This document shows, one piece after another, positions 55,240 through 63,539 of a DNA stretch of 64,000 nucleotides (positions within the stretch are counted from its first letter, which is position 1; each line of letters starts with the position of its first letter). Under the pieces are notes generated by a model, which did no database searches, was not told the DNA's origin, and saw nothing but the letters and a program-made list of their open reading frames with translations. This stretch comes from Allobosea sp. (lineage in GTDB: Bacteria > Pseudomonadota > Alphaproteobacteria > Rhizobiales > Beijerinckiaceae). The translations under genes were made by a program, and so were the position numbers. The stretch spans positions 62,001 to 126,000 of the forward strand of contig NZ_JAUYTP010000030.1 of the NCBI RefSeq assembly GCF_030695125.1, written 5' to 3'.

Positions 55240-56322
55240 TCACGACGACAGGCCGCCGGTCAGCGTCGGCAGGTCGAGCGGGCGGAAGCCGTAATGCTGC
55301 AGCCAGCGCACATCCGCTTCGAAGAAGGGCCGCAGATCCGGCATGCCGTATTTCAGCATGGCGATGCGGTCGATGCCCATGCCCCAGGCGAAGCCCTGGT
55401 AGATTTCGGGATCGACGCCGCAGTTGCGCAGGACATTGGGGTGGACCATGCCGCAGCCGAGGATCTCGAGCCAGTCCTCGCCCTCGCCGAAGCGGATCTC
55501 GCCGCCCTTGCGCGAGCACTGGATGTCGACCTCGACCGAGGGCTCGGTGAAGGGGAAGAAGGACGGCCGGAAGCGCATCTTGACCGTGTCGATCTCGAAG
55601 AAGGCCTTGCAGAACTCCTCGAGCACCCATTTCAGGTGGCCCATATGCGCCTTCTTGTCGATCACCAGCCCCTCGACCTGATGGAACATCGGCGTGTGCG
55701 TCTGGTCGGAATCCATCCGGTAGGTGCGGCCGGGGCAGATCACGCGGATCGGCGGCTGCTGGGCCAGCATGGTGCGGACCTGGACCGGGGAGGTGTGGGT
55801 GCGCAGCAGCTTGCGCTCGCCATTCGCGTCGGGGGCGAAGAAGAAGGTGTCGTGCATCTCGCGGGCCGGATGGCCGACGGGGAAGTTCAGCTTGGTGAAG
55901 TTGAGGTCGTCGGTCTCGACATCGGGCCCCTCGGCGATCGAGAAGCCCATATCGCCGAAGATCGCGGTGATCTCGTCGATGACCTGGCTGATCGGGTGGA
56001 TGCGGCCGCGCGCCTCGGGCCCCTCGCGCACCGGCAGCGAGACGTCGATCGTCTCGGAGGCGAGCCTGGCCTCGAGCGCCGCTTCACTGAGCGCATCCTT
56101 GCGGGCCGACAGCGCGGTCTGAACCTGGTCGCGCAGGCCGTTGATCAGCGGGCCCTTCTCCTTGCGCTCGTCTGGCGTCATGGCGCCCAGCGTCTTGAGC
56201 AGGGCCGAGATCGAGCCGGCCTTGCCGAGCGCGGCGATCCTGATCTGCTCCAGCGCGGCTTCGTCCTGCGCGCTGGCGATCTCGGCGAGGAGGCTCGCGC
56301 CCAAGTGATCGATCTCGTTCAT
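55240..56322 (-). CDS. pheS: Phenylalanyl-tRNA synthetase alpha subunit
   Basis: This 360-residue catalytic subunit has an N-terminal coiled coil (about residues 1-90) and a class II synthetase core. Motif 2 is [21 protein letters not shown], given by its positions about 210-230, and motif 3 is [32 protein letters not shown] is the phenylalanine pocket region. The start at 56322 ([10 protein letters not shown]) is the conserved one. The gene begins the pheS-GT21-pheT operon; rplT and rpmI, often upstream of pheST, lie about 3 kb away. Confidence 0.97.
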   Translation of the reverse strand: MNEIDHLGASLLAEIASAQDEAALEQIRIAALGKAGSISALLKTLGAMTPDERKEKGPLINGLRDQVQTALSARKDALSEAALEARLASETIDVSLPVREGPEARGRIHPISQVIDEITAIFGDMGFSIAEGPDVETDDLNFTKLNFPVGHPAREMHDTFFFAPDANGERKLLRTHTSPVQVRTMLAQQPPIRVICPGRTYRMDSDQTHTPMFHQVEGLVIDKKAHMGHLKWVLEEFCKAFFEIDTVKMRFRPSFFPFTEPSVEVDIQCSRKGGEIRFGEGEDWLEILGCGMVHPNVLRNCGVDPEIYQGFAWGMGIDRIAMLKYGMPDLRPFFEADVRWLQHYGFRPLDLPTLTGGLSS

Positions 56323-56450
56323 GCCTGCTCTGGTCCGTTTGCGAGGCATCTTCTAGGGTGTCGCCAGCCGCGATGCTAGAGGCAATCACGCCGGCAAAGC
56401 AGGCCGGCGCGCGCAAAACCGGGGGTTTTGACGATGAGGAACGTGCTCGC

Positions 56451-56921
56451 ATGACAGCCTTGTCGCAATGGCTCGGACGGCCGAGCGCCAGAGCCCTCCG
56501 ACGGCTGGCGGCTGCTGCGAGCCTGCTCGGCGCCGCACTGACGGGCCCGGCGCTGGCGCAGGACGGCCGGCGCGTCAGTGTCACCGGCGAGATCGCCGAC
56601 AGCTGGTGCACGATCAGCGGGCTGATGTTCGCAAAGGGCACGGCGCATCACCAATGCGCGGTCTGGTGCGCGCTGGGCGGTATTCCCGTCGCCATTCGTG
56701 ACGCGGAGGGCGCGCTCTACTTGATCCTGCGGATCGGCGACGACACTGACAGCGCCGCCAATCCCCGCATCGCCCGCATCGCGACCCACGAGGTCACGGT
56801 GAATGGCGAGCTGCTCGAGCGCGACGGGGTGAAACACCTGCTCGTGGACCAGATCGCCGACGACAAGGGCGTGATCAACCTGACCCATGACGAACACGGC
56901 ATCCAGCCGTTCGGGAACTGA
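56451..56921 (+). CDS. Small secreted cysteine-containing protein
   Basis: This 156-residue exported protein has a signal peptide (about residues 1-36, ending GPALAQDG). The mature part reads VSVTGEIADSWCTISGL, then HHQCAVWCALGGIPVAI, with three cysteines around residues 51, 69 and 73 that could bind a metal or form a disulfide. Its pattern resembles the next gene product, suggesting a paralogous pair. No known family was recognised. It is first in a plus-strand group followed by a second such protein and SCO. Confidence 0.75.
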   Translation: MTALSQWLGRPSARALRRLAAAASLLGAALTGPALAQDGRRVSVTGEIADSWCTISGLMFAKGTAHHQCAVWCALGGIPVAIRDAEGALYLILRIGDDTDSAANPRIARIATHEVTVNGELLERDGVKHLLVDQIADDKGVINLTHDEHGIQPFGN

Positions 56922-56969
56922 GGCGATGGGACGGATCGTCGGCGTGCATCCCGCCTCCCATAAAGCAGT

Positions 56970-57062
56970 GTCATCCCGGGCGAAGCGCAGCGCAGACCCG
57001 GGATCCACTCCGGAATGGTTCAGGAATGGATCCCGGGTCTCCCTGCGGTCGCCCGGGATGAC
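56970..57062. repeat. Intergenic palindromic repeat, GTCATCCCGGG type (copy 5), overlaps a start codon
   Basis: The element starts GTCATCCCGGGCGAAGCGC and ends GCCCGGGATGAC. Inner arms are GGGATCCACTCCGGAATGG and CAGGAATGGATCCCGG. The final ATG of the right end is in frame with a signal peptide and downstream gene. Confidence 0.88.
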
Positions 57063-57597
57063 CGCGTCGAGGGTGCCAGCAGCAATCACGGCACTTTCCG
57101 GAATGGTCATGTTTTGCGCTGCTGCGGGTTTCGCCCAGGCCGCCGAGCCCTGGGGCATTCCCCATGAAAAGCCGCTCGTGCTGAAGGGACGCGTCGTCGA
57201 TGCGCTATGCCATCTCAAGGGCGTCTGCGCGCCCGATTGCGGCGCCGGCAAGCGCCAGCTCGGCATCCTCGAGGCCAATGGCCGCTTCCGGCTGGTCGGC
57301 AAGGGGCAGGTCGATTTCGCCGGGGCTGCGCCCGATCTCGCCGGCTTCTGCGGCCGGGAGGTCGAGGCCGACGGGCTCTTGATCGAGAACCCCGCGATCA
57401 CGCTATTCTTCGCGCAGGGCGTCCGGGAGGCCGGCAGCACCGCCCCCTTCACGCCGACGGAGCGCTTCAAGACGCAATGGGAGGCCCGCAACGGCGCCGC
57501 GCCGGAATGGTGGCGCGCCGATCCGGAGTCGAATGCGATCATCGCCGAGACCGGCCCGCTCGGCATCAAGGGCCTCCTGCCCAAGCCGAAGCCCTGA
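57058..57597 (+). CDS. Secreted cysteine-containing protein, start inside a repeat
   Basis: This 179-residue exported protein has a signal peptide, residues about 1-27 (VMFCAAAGFAQA). Mature sequence LKGRVVDALCHLKGVCAPDCG has cysteines near 50, 56 and 60, similar in arrangement to the upstream gene product; FAGAAPDLAGFCGREVEADG follows. The ATG is the last ATG of the palindromic repeat. An alternative ATG (MVMFCAAAGF) 14 codons downstream would shorten the signal. SCO follows after 8 bp, so a copper or cytochrome oxidase assembly link is possible. Confidence 0.75.
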   Translation: MTASRVPAAITALSGMVMFCAAAGFAQAAEPWGIPHEKPLVLKGRVVDALCHLKGVCAPDCGAGKRQLGILEANGRFRLVGKGQVDFAGAAPDLAGFCGREVEADGLLIENPAITLFFAQGVREAGSTAPFTPTERFKTQWEARNGAAPEWWRADPESNAIIAETGPLGIKGLLPKPKP

Positions 57598-57605
57598 GCG
57601 CGAGG

Positions 57606-58214
57606 ATGCGGGCAAGCCCGACGCGACGCGCTCTGCTGGCCGGGCTCGCCGCCGGCTGGAGCCTGCCGGCGCTGGCGCAGCATCACGGCCATGCCGCGCC
57701 CTCCCCGCGGCCCGATCCGCTGGCGGGACGCTTCGGCGGGCCGTTTGCGCTGATCGACCACAGCGGGAAGGCCGTCAGCGACGGCGACTTCCGTGGCCGC
57801 TTCATGCTGGTCTATTTCGGCTTCACGCGCTGCACCGACACCTGCCCGATCGACCTGCCGACGATCGTGCAGGCGCTGGACGGCCTCGGCCCGCTGGCGG
57901 ACCGCGTCGCGCCGCTCTTCGTCACGGTCGATCCCGCCCATGACACGCCGCCGGTGCTGGCGGCCTATGTCGCCGCGTTCCACCCGGCGCTGATCGGGCT
58001 GAGTGGCAGCGAGGCGCAGATCGCGGCGGTCGCGAAGGCCTACAAGGTGCATCGCCGCAAGCTCACGCTGCCGCATCACGCTCCCGGCGAGCACAGCGTC
58101 GACCATGGCTCGCTGACCTATCTGATGGACCACGAGGGGCGTTTCCTGACGCTCCTGCCGCACAAGACCGGCGCGGATCGCATGGTGGCCGTATTGCGGA
58201 GCTATCTGGCGTAA
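57606..58214 (+). CDS. SCO1/SenC family copper chaperone
   Basis: SCO proteins deliver copper to or reduce the CuA site of cytochrome oxidase. This 202-residue thioredoxin-fold protein has an N-terminal signal or anchor (about residues 1-25, ending LPALAQ), a His-rich stretch HHGHA, the copper motif CTDTC (Cys76, Cys80) and the third ligand His167 in HSVDHGSLTYLM. FVTVDPAHDTPPVLAAYVAAF is typical. It is exported, probably to the periplasm. It follows the two Cys-containing secreted proteins; no oxidase gene is nearby. Confidence 0.94.
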   Translation: MRASPTRRALLAGLAAGWSLPALAQHHGHAAPSPRPDPLAGRFGGPFALIDHSGKAVSDGDFRGRFMLVYFGFTRCTDTCPIDLPTIVQALDGLGPLADRVAPLFVTVDPAHDTPPVLAAYVAAFHPALIGLSGSEAQIAAVAKAYKVHRRKLTLPHHAPGEHSVDHGSLTYLMDHEGRFLTLLPHKTGADRMVAVLRSYLA

Positions 58215-58245
58215 GGCTGGGACAGCCCCACCGGATTCGCAAGAC

Positions 58246-59025
58246 ATGCCCGACAAGACAGACATGCCCGACAGCACAGCGCAGAAGGCCTCGCCCTCCT
58301 ATCGCCTGGCGGCGCTCGACCCCGACTTCATCCTCGGCGATTCGACGCGCGGCGTGCGCTTTATGCTCGAATACCAGAAAGCCGAGGACCACTTGCGCGC
58401 CCGCGGCATCCTCTCGACGATCGTCGTCTTCGGCTCGGCGCGGGTGCGCGAGGGCCAGCCCTGGTACGAGGCGGCGCGCGCCTTCGCCAAGCTCGCCTCG
58501 CAGCGCGGCGGGGCGCTGGCGGCGAGCGAACTCGGCCGCGACCATGTCATCGCCACCGGCGGCGGGCCCGGCATCATGGAGGCGGCCAATCGCGGTGCGA
58601 CGGAGGCCGGCGCGCTCTCGATCGGCTTCAACATCACGCTCCCGCACGAGCAGGAGCCCAATGCCTGGTCGACGCCCGACCTGACCTTCCGCTTCCATTA
58701 TTTCGCGATGCGCAAGATGCATCTGGCGATGCGGGCGGCGGCGCTGGTCGTCTTCCCCGGCGGCTTCGGCACGCTCGACGAACTCTTCGAGATCCTGACG
58801 CTGGTGCAGACCGGCAAGATGCGCCCCGTCCCGATCGTGCTCTACGACCGGGCCTACTGGCAGGCGCTGCTGAACCTCGAGGTGATGGCGCAGGCCGGGC
58901 TGATCCGGACGCGGGACATCGCCCTCTTCGCTTATGCCGACACGCCCGACGAAGCCTATGCGCGCATCGTCGAGGGCGCGGGCGACAACTGGCGGCCGGC
59001 GACGGAGGATGGCGTCCAGACGTGA
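58246..59025 (+). CDS. LOG family protein (TIGR00730 Rossmann fold)
   Basis: This 259-residue cytoplasmic protein of the LOG family includes cytokinin riboside monophosphate phosphoribohydrolases and related nucleotide hydrolases. The signature PGGFGTLDELFE (about residues 168-179) and the GGGPGIMEAANRGA loop (about 105-118) are both intact. The ATG at 58246 is used; an internal start (MPDSTAQK) a few codons later is possible. It ends just before a palindromic repeat. Specific substrate unknown. Confidence 0.93.
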   Translation: MPDKTDMPDSTAQKASPSYRLAALDPDFILGDSTRGVRFMLEYQKAEDHLRARGILSTIVVFGSARVREGQPWYEAARAFAKLASQRGGALAASELGRDHVIATGGGPGIMEAANRGATEAGALSIGFNITLPHEQEPNAWSTPDLTFRFHYFAMRKMHLAMRAAALVVFPGGFGTLDELFEILTLVQTGKMRPVPIVLYDRAYWQALLNLEVMAQAGLIRTRDIALFAYADTPDEAYARIVEGAGDNWRPATEDGVQT

Positions 59026-59032
59026 GCATCCG

Positions 59033-59110
59033 CGTCATGCTCGGGCGAAGACCCGAGCATCTCCTTCAAGGGATTCTCGGGTCTTCGCTTCGCTACGCCC
59101 GAGAATGACG
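59033..59110. repeat. Composite intergenic palindrome, ATGCTCGGG/ATTCTCGGG type (copy 2)
   Basis: The element reads CGTCATGCTCGGG ... ACCCGAGCATCTC followed by GGATTCTCGGG ... CGCCCGAGAATGACG. The two half-sites occur in the opposite order to the copy at 51507, so the two copies are inverted relative to each other. Confidence 0.85.
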
Positions 59111-59123
59111 ACAGTGAACAGAC

Positions 59124-59152
59124 AAAAAAGGCCGGCATCGCTGCCGGCCTTT
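59124..59152 (-). terminator. Rho-independent terminator of rpmI-rplT
   Basis: On the minus strand GGCCGGC-AGCGAT-GCCGGCC precedes a run of six T residues, 26 bp after the rplT stop. Confidence 0.92.
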
Positions 59153-59177
59153 CCGTATCTTATCGAAGCCCGAAAGC

Positions 59178-59558
59178 TCAGGCGGCCTGGGCCTGCGGCT
59201 CGGCGGCGAGCGCGGCCTTGACCATTTCGACCACCGCCGTGAACGAGGCGGCATCGTCGATGGCCATCGCCGACAGGGTCTTGCGGTCGAGCTCGATGCC
59301 GGCCTTGTGCAGGCCGTTGATGAACACCGAATAGACCAGGCCATGCTCACGCACGGAGGCGTTCAGGCGCTGGATCCAGAGCGCGCGGAACGAGCGCTTC
59401 TTGTTCTTGCGGTCGCGATAGGCGTACTGCATCGAGCGATCGACGGCCGCCTTGGCGGCGCGGATCGTGTTCTTGCGGCGGCCATAGAAGCCCTTGGCGG
59501 CCTTGAGTGTCTTCTTGTGCTTGGCATGGGACGTTACGCCCCGTTTCACGCGAGCCAT
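59178..59558 (-). CDS. rplT: 50S ribosomal protein L20
   Basis: This 126-residue RNA-binding ribosomal protein has the canonical N-terminus [16 protein letters not shown] and the core [26 protein letters not shown] (positions about 26-51) with [15 protein letters not shown]. It ends in an acidic Ala-rich tail (AEPQAQAA), common in Alphaproteobacteria. The gene follows rpmI by 28 bp in the usual order and ends in a strong terminator. Confidence 0.98.
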   Translation of the reverse strand: MARVKRGVTSHAKHKKTLKAAKGFYGRRKNTIRAAKAAVDRSMQYAYRDRKNKKRSFRALWIQRLNASVREHGLVYSVFINGLHKAGIELDRKTLSAMAIDDAASFTAVVEMVKAALAAEPQAQAA

Positions 59559-59586
59559 GTTCGATCTCCGGAAAGGTTAGGGGGCG

Positions 59587-59787
59587 TCAGCCGTTGGGGA
59601 GGAAATACTTCTTCACGTTGGCCGCATCGCCCTCGAAGAGGACGTTGGTGCCGCGGTGATTGCGGAGCTGCTTGTTGGTCCGCTTGATCATCCCGTGACG
59701 CTTTCCAGCCTGGGCGTAGAGCACCTTGCCGGTTCCGGTGATCTTGAAGCGCTTCTTGGCGCTCGACTTCGTCTTGATCTTGGGCAT
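59587..59787 (-). CDS. rpmI: 50S ribosomal protein L35
   Basis: This 66-residue basic ribosomal protein is canonical: [39 protein letters not shown] and a C-terminal [13 protein letters not shown]. It is the first gene of the rpmI-rplT operon. infC, commonly upstream in bacteria, is not found within the following 480 bp. Confidence 0.98.
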   Translation of the reverse strand: MPKIKTKSSAKKRFKITGTGKVLYAQAGKRHGMIKRTNKQLRNHRGTNVLFEGDAANVKKYFLPNG

Positions 59788-60265
59788 TTCCGCTCCTCAT
59801 AGGTCGCGAGCGCGCAAACGGCGCCGCTTCATGTTTGCTTGCTGGAAGCAAAGATCGACCGCCACGGCAGCCCTTATCAGCCGGGCGATCGAAGGACGCG
59901 CGTATGACAGAAAAGGATGGAGCTGGCAAGCGCAGACGCCCCGGGCGGGCCTGACGTCGCCTGGGCGAGGCGCGATCGACCCGTGCGCGCTTCACGATCT
60001 TGACCGCGACCGTGCGCAGGAGCGGCGTCGGCTTGTGACCGGGCTTCGCGCACGCCCCACGGCCGATGGCGGCGGCTTGCCCTGGCACCCTTGCTACGGG
60101 CGCGGGTGACACTTTCGGCTTGCTCGAAGCGGACAGGGCAATGAAGCGGACATGGCTCAGGCTGAGCGTCGCCTTGCCGCTCGCCGGGATAAATCGACAT
60201 CGCCAGCGGCGAGGCGCTAGTCTCGTCGCCCAAAGGCCCGAAACGGGGCATCGCGGGAGGTTGGC
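59788..60265. other. Intergenic region upstream of rpmI
   Basis: This stretch of 478 bases separates divergent rpmI and the basic secreted protein gene. Apparent frames are Arg/Ala-rich, lack conserved motifs, and look like G/C-driven noise. The part near 59790-59880 is A/T-richer and probably holds the ribosomal operon promoter. No tRNA or recognisable L20 leader structure could be confirmed. Confidence 0.5.
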
Positions 60266-60736
60266 ATGCGCAGGAAACTGACGGTGAAGTCCCTCGTGCT
60301 GTTGTTCGCCTTCATGGCGGGCTTCAGTCCTCCGGTGCCCGGCACAGGGTCGGCCGAGGCGCAGGTGCGCAGCTCCGGCCGCGAGGTCTCACGCCAGGCC
60401 GTCCGGGATCACCGGCAGGGATCGGTGAACCGGGCGCATCGCAGCCAGCGGCCGCAGGTCAACCGCGGACAGGTCAACCGCTCCCATGTCAACCGCGGCC
60501 AGGTCTATCGGGGGCGGACGGTCGTCCGGCACCACAGGCCGGCGCATGTCGTCGTCGTCCATCCCCGGCGCCACTGGAACCGGGGCGGGGCGATCGCGGC
60601 GGGCGCCGCGATCGGCTTCATCGCAGGGGCGGCGGCGGTGTCGTGGGTCGGGCAGCCGCCGCGTTCGGGCTATTGCTGGTTCTACACCACGCCGGCGCGC
60701 ACGACCGGCTTCTGGGACTGGTGCCCGGTCCGCTGA
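60266..60736 (+). CDS. Small basic secreted protein with QVNRG repeats
   Basis: This 156-residue protein has a signal peptide (about residues 1-33, LVLLFAFMAGF then AEAQV). The mature part is strongly basic, with VNR-containing short repeats (QVNRGQVNRSHVNRGQVYRG, about residues 65-84) and HHRPAHVVVVHPRRHW. It then has a Gly/Ala hydrophobic stretch (AIAAGAAIGFIAGAAA), ending with a Cys-containing YCWFYTTPARTTGFWDWCPVR tail (about 136-156). Such proteins are typical of Rhizobiales envelopes. Function is unknown. GGGAGG precedes the ATG. Confidence 0.78.
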   Translation: MRRKLTVKSLVLLFAFMAGFSPPVPGTGSAEAQVRSSGREVSRQAVRDHRQGSVNRAHRSQRPQVNRGQVNRSHVNRGQVYRGRTVVRHHRPAHVVVVHPRRHWNRGGAIAAGAAIGFIAGAAAVSWVGQPPRSGYCWFYTTPARTTGFWDWCPVR

Positions 60737-60743
60737 GCGGCGC

Positions 60744-63326
60744 CTACTCCGCCGCCTGGACGAGCGCCGGCCCGCCCTCGCCCTGAAGGCGCGCTCCGAG
60801 GCGGTCGACGTCGAGGACCATCAGCATGCCCGCAGGTTCGCCGCGCGCATTGCGCGTCGCGACGACGCCGAGCGCCGGCACGTCGGTCTTCGAGGTCAGG
60901 TCGCGCAGCGGCTGCAGTTCGGAGGCCGCGATCTCGGGTATCAGGCCGAGCGCATCGACGATCAGCCCGAGCGTTCGGCCGGCCGCGCGCACAACGACGA
61001 TCTGCTGCTCGTCTGAGGACGCGTCGGGGATGCCGAGCAGGCGGGCCAAGCGCAGCACCGGGACGGGCTGCCCCTCATGCAGCTTGTAGCCGGCGAGCAG
61101 GCCGTCGCCGGCCTTGCGGGCCGAGGGCTTCAGCCCGACGATGTCGACCGCCTCGACGACGTCGCGCGCCCGGACGCCGAGCCAGTGCCGGCCGATGTGG
61201 AAGCTCGCGACCTCGAAGGCCTCGACTCCATCGGCCGGCTTGTGGGCCGCGAGCGCGCCCGCGGCACGGCTGCCCTGCGCCGGCCGGGCGGCGGAGGCCG
61301 TCGCGACATCGCCCAGCGGCACGGCGCAGAGCGCCACGACATCGGCGCGGTGGCCGTCGCTGGTCTTGTATTCGCGATAGCCTTTCGACAGCGCCGCCCC
61401 CACCGCCATATGCTTGCCCTCGAAGCTGCGGATGCAAGCGAGATCGCCATCGCGCTCGAGACTCGCCGGCTCGACCGGAAGCGGGTTGTCCGAGCCGATC
61501 GCGAAGCGCGGATCGCTCGACGCCATCACGCGCCCGTCGCTGCCGACGATCACGGCGAAGGCTCCGGGCATGGCGGCGCCCTCCTCGTCGGTCGGCAGGG
61601 AATCGGCCAGGATGGCGGCAAATTGCGGTGTCGAATCGAAGACGATGGCGATGCCGCCCAGCGCCCTTCCGCCTGACGGCGCCTGGACCGCCGCCGTGTA
61701 GATCAGCGTCGAAGCGTCGTCATAGAGCGGCGTCGGCTCGAAGGCCGAGACGGCGTAGTGCTGGCCCGAGCGCAGCGCGAGCGTCCGCCCGACCCATTCG
61801 GCGTCGAGCCGCTCGCCGACGAGATGAGCCTGGGCGGGCTGCGACACCGCGACGACGACGCCCTGCGCATCGAACAGGATGAGGTTGCTGTAGACGGTGT
61901 AGAGCGCGTTGATGGTGGCGAGGATCTCGCCGCAGAGGCGCCGGCCCTCGGGCGACGGCGCCGCCAGCACGCGGGCGAGGCTCGCATTCAGCGCCCACCA
62001 GCGGCAGTCATTGGCGCGCTCGTAGAGATTGCGGTCCATCACATCGATGGCGAAGGCGGCGCGCGAGCGGCACTTCTCCATGATCGCGGCGACGACGGTG
62101 CGGTGCAGATCGCCGATCGAGGCGTCGCAGACCGACTGCGTCTTGCGGCCGGCGCTGGAAATCTCCCAGAGCAGGATCTTCGAGAAGGCGGCGTTGGCGG
62201 CGGTGGAACCGGCCTGCCGGATCGAGCCGTTCCAGACCGAGCGGTTGAGATCGCCCTGGATCGCCGCCGCCTGGCGCGAGACATGGCGCAACTCGTCGGA
62301 AAACAGCCCGGCCTGGCTGGTCACGGCGGCGAGCAAATCCTCGCCGATCGACTGGGCGAGTTCGCCGTCATTCTGGTCGAAGGCCGCGTCCAACGGGATC
62401 AGGCCGAGCCCCATCCAGCCCGGCCCCATATAGCCCTGATAGCCGGAGGTCCGGCAGGCCATGGCGAGATATTGCCGCCCGCCGAGCCGGATCACCGGCT
62501 CCGCGCCCTGCAGCGCCGCAGACGACAGCTTCAGCCCCGCCGGCAGCTGGATCGGGCAGGAGCCGGCGATGACGTCGCCCCCGGGCGAGACGCAGCCCAG
62601 CACCGTCCAGTCCTGCTCGGGCAGGAGCTTGCGGAAGATGCCCGCCATCTCGTCGGCCAGGCGAAAGACCAGCACGAGCACCCCGAGCGGGCGCTTGGCC
62701 GTATCCTCCACGCGCCAGGCATAGACCAGCGATTGCGCGTCGGAGACGAAGTCGAGCACGCCGTAATGCTCGACATAGGCGCCGGTCGAACCCAGCGCCT
62801 CGTCGATGACCGGATGCCGGGCCTCCTGAGCGGCATGCGGCGCGAGCCGCGCCCGGATCGCGCCCTCGCGATCGACCAGCACGATGTCGGAATAGACGGA
62901 GTACTTGGCGACGTAGTCGCGGAAGCGCGCCTCGATGGCCGCGCGCGCCTCGGACGAAACCGGCGCCTCCAGCATCTCGCGGATGTCGGTGTCGGCGGCG
63001 AGGAAGCCGATATCGGCGGTGCGCTCGAACAGATTGCGGACCAGCACGTCGATGGCGTTCTGCGCCTTGATGCGCAGATCGGCCATCGCCTTGTCGCGGG
63101 TTTCCTTGGCGAGATGGCCGAGCAGGCTCGCGGTCAAGGCCTCGAAGGCCGAGCGCGTGCCCGACATCTCGGTGGCGTTGCCCGAAAGCTGCCCGAGCAG
63201 CGTCAGCGTGTCCCAGGACGCCTGCAGCCGGTCAAAGACCTGCCGGTAGTCGTCGATCGCCCGCATGTGCCGGATCAGGCCGGCGAGCGCCGGATCGATC
63301 TCGTATCCCTCTCGAAGCGTAGGCAA
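60744..63326 (-). CDS. Soluble tandem-sensor protein with C-terminal CheW domain
   Basis: This 860-residue protein has no visible membrane helix or signal peptide. Two similar sensor-like modules begin near residues 91 and 425: NAIDVLVRNLFERTADIGFLA, positions 90-110, and AIDVMDRNLYERANDCRWWAL, with later YSVYSDIVLVDREG and YTVYSNLILFDAQG. They look like Cache or related PAS-like sensors. The C-terminal CheW domain (about residues 700-850) has FEVASFHIGRHWLGVRARDVVEAVD and LRLARLLGIP. CheW normally couples receptors to CheA; this protein may present a sensor directly to CheA. No kinase gene is nearby. It begins about 210 bp before the DUF1176 gene end. Confidence 0.8.
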   Translation of the reverse strand: MPTLREGYEIDPALAGLIRHMRAIDDYRQVFDRLQASWDTLTLLGQLSGNATEMSGTRSAFEALTASLLGHLAKETRDKAMADLRIKAQNAIDVLVRNLFERTADIGFLAADTDIREMLEAPVSSEARAAIEARFRDYVAKYSVYSDIVLVDREGAIRARLAPHAAQEARHPVIDEALGSTGAYVEHYGVLDFVSDAQSLVYAWRVEDTAKRPLGVLVLVFRLADEMAGIFRKLLPEQDWTVLGCVSPGGDVIAGSCPIQLPAGLKLSSAALQGAEPVIRLGGRQYLAMACRTSGYQGYMGPGWMGLGLIPLDAAFDQNDGELAQSIGEDLLAAVTSQAGLFSDELRHVSRQAAAIQGDLNRSVWNGSIRQAGSTAANAAFSKILLWEISSAGRKTQSVCDASIGDLHRTVVAAIMEKCRSRAAFAIDVMDRNLYERANDCRWWALNASLARVLAAPSPEGRRLCGEILATINALYTVYSNLILFDAQGVVVAVSQPAQAHLVGERLDAEWVGRTLALRSGQHYAVSAFEPTPLYDDASTLIYTAAVQAPSGGRALGGIAIVFDSTPQFAAILADSLPTDEEGAAMPGAFAVIVGSDGRVMASSDPRFAIGSDNPLPVEPASLERDGDLACIRSFEGKHMAVGAALSKGYREYKTSDGHRADVVALCAVPLGDVATASAARPAQGSRAAGALAAHKPADGVEAFEVASFHIGRHWLGVRARDVVEAVDIVGLKPSARKAGDGLLAGYKLHEGQPVPVLRLARLLGIPDASSDEQQIVVVRAAGRTLGLIVDALGLIPEIAASELQPLRDLTSKTDVPALGVVATRNARGEPAGMLMVLDVDRLGARLQGEGGPALVQAAE

Positions 63327-63387
63327 GTCGCAGGCGCCTCCGGTAGGCCGTCGCCCGCCGGTCCAGCACCGAACGAGGGACGCGAGC

Positions 63388-63411
63388 CAATGCAGCCAGC
63401 CGGCTGCATTG
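63388..63411. promoter_or_regulatory. Perfect 10-bp inverted repeat upstream of the CheW-fusion gene
   Basis: CAATGCAGCC and GGCTGCATTG flank AGCC, 62 bp before the CheW-fusion start. No T tract follows on either strand, so it is more likely an operator or leader hairpin than a terminator for the gene at 63540. Confidence 0.4.
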
Positions 63412-63539
63412 CGCGCGAGAGGAGATCACCAAGCGCGCTGATTCGCATCCGCCCGTTCAGGTGTTCGTGCCCAAATTTCAAGCAGGAAGCCCGCACGAGC
63501 GGCGCTGCAACGCAAGTGCCTTTACGTCATCTTCAGCAT

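Noticed and set aside
42893..59110. Dispersed repeats considered as a CRISPR array
   Set aside because: The copies are kilobases apart, each is palindromic and between genes, and no regular spacers or cas genes exist.
59546..60112. A minus-strand frame of about 188 codons overlapping rpmI and the gap upstream
   Set aside because: It overlaps the secure rpmI gene in another frame, is Arg/Pro/Ala-rich, and shows no conserved block.
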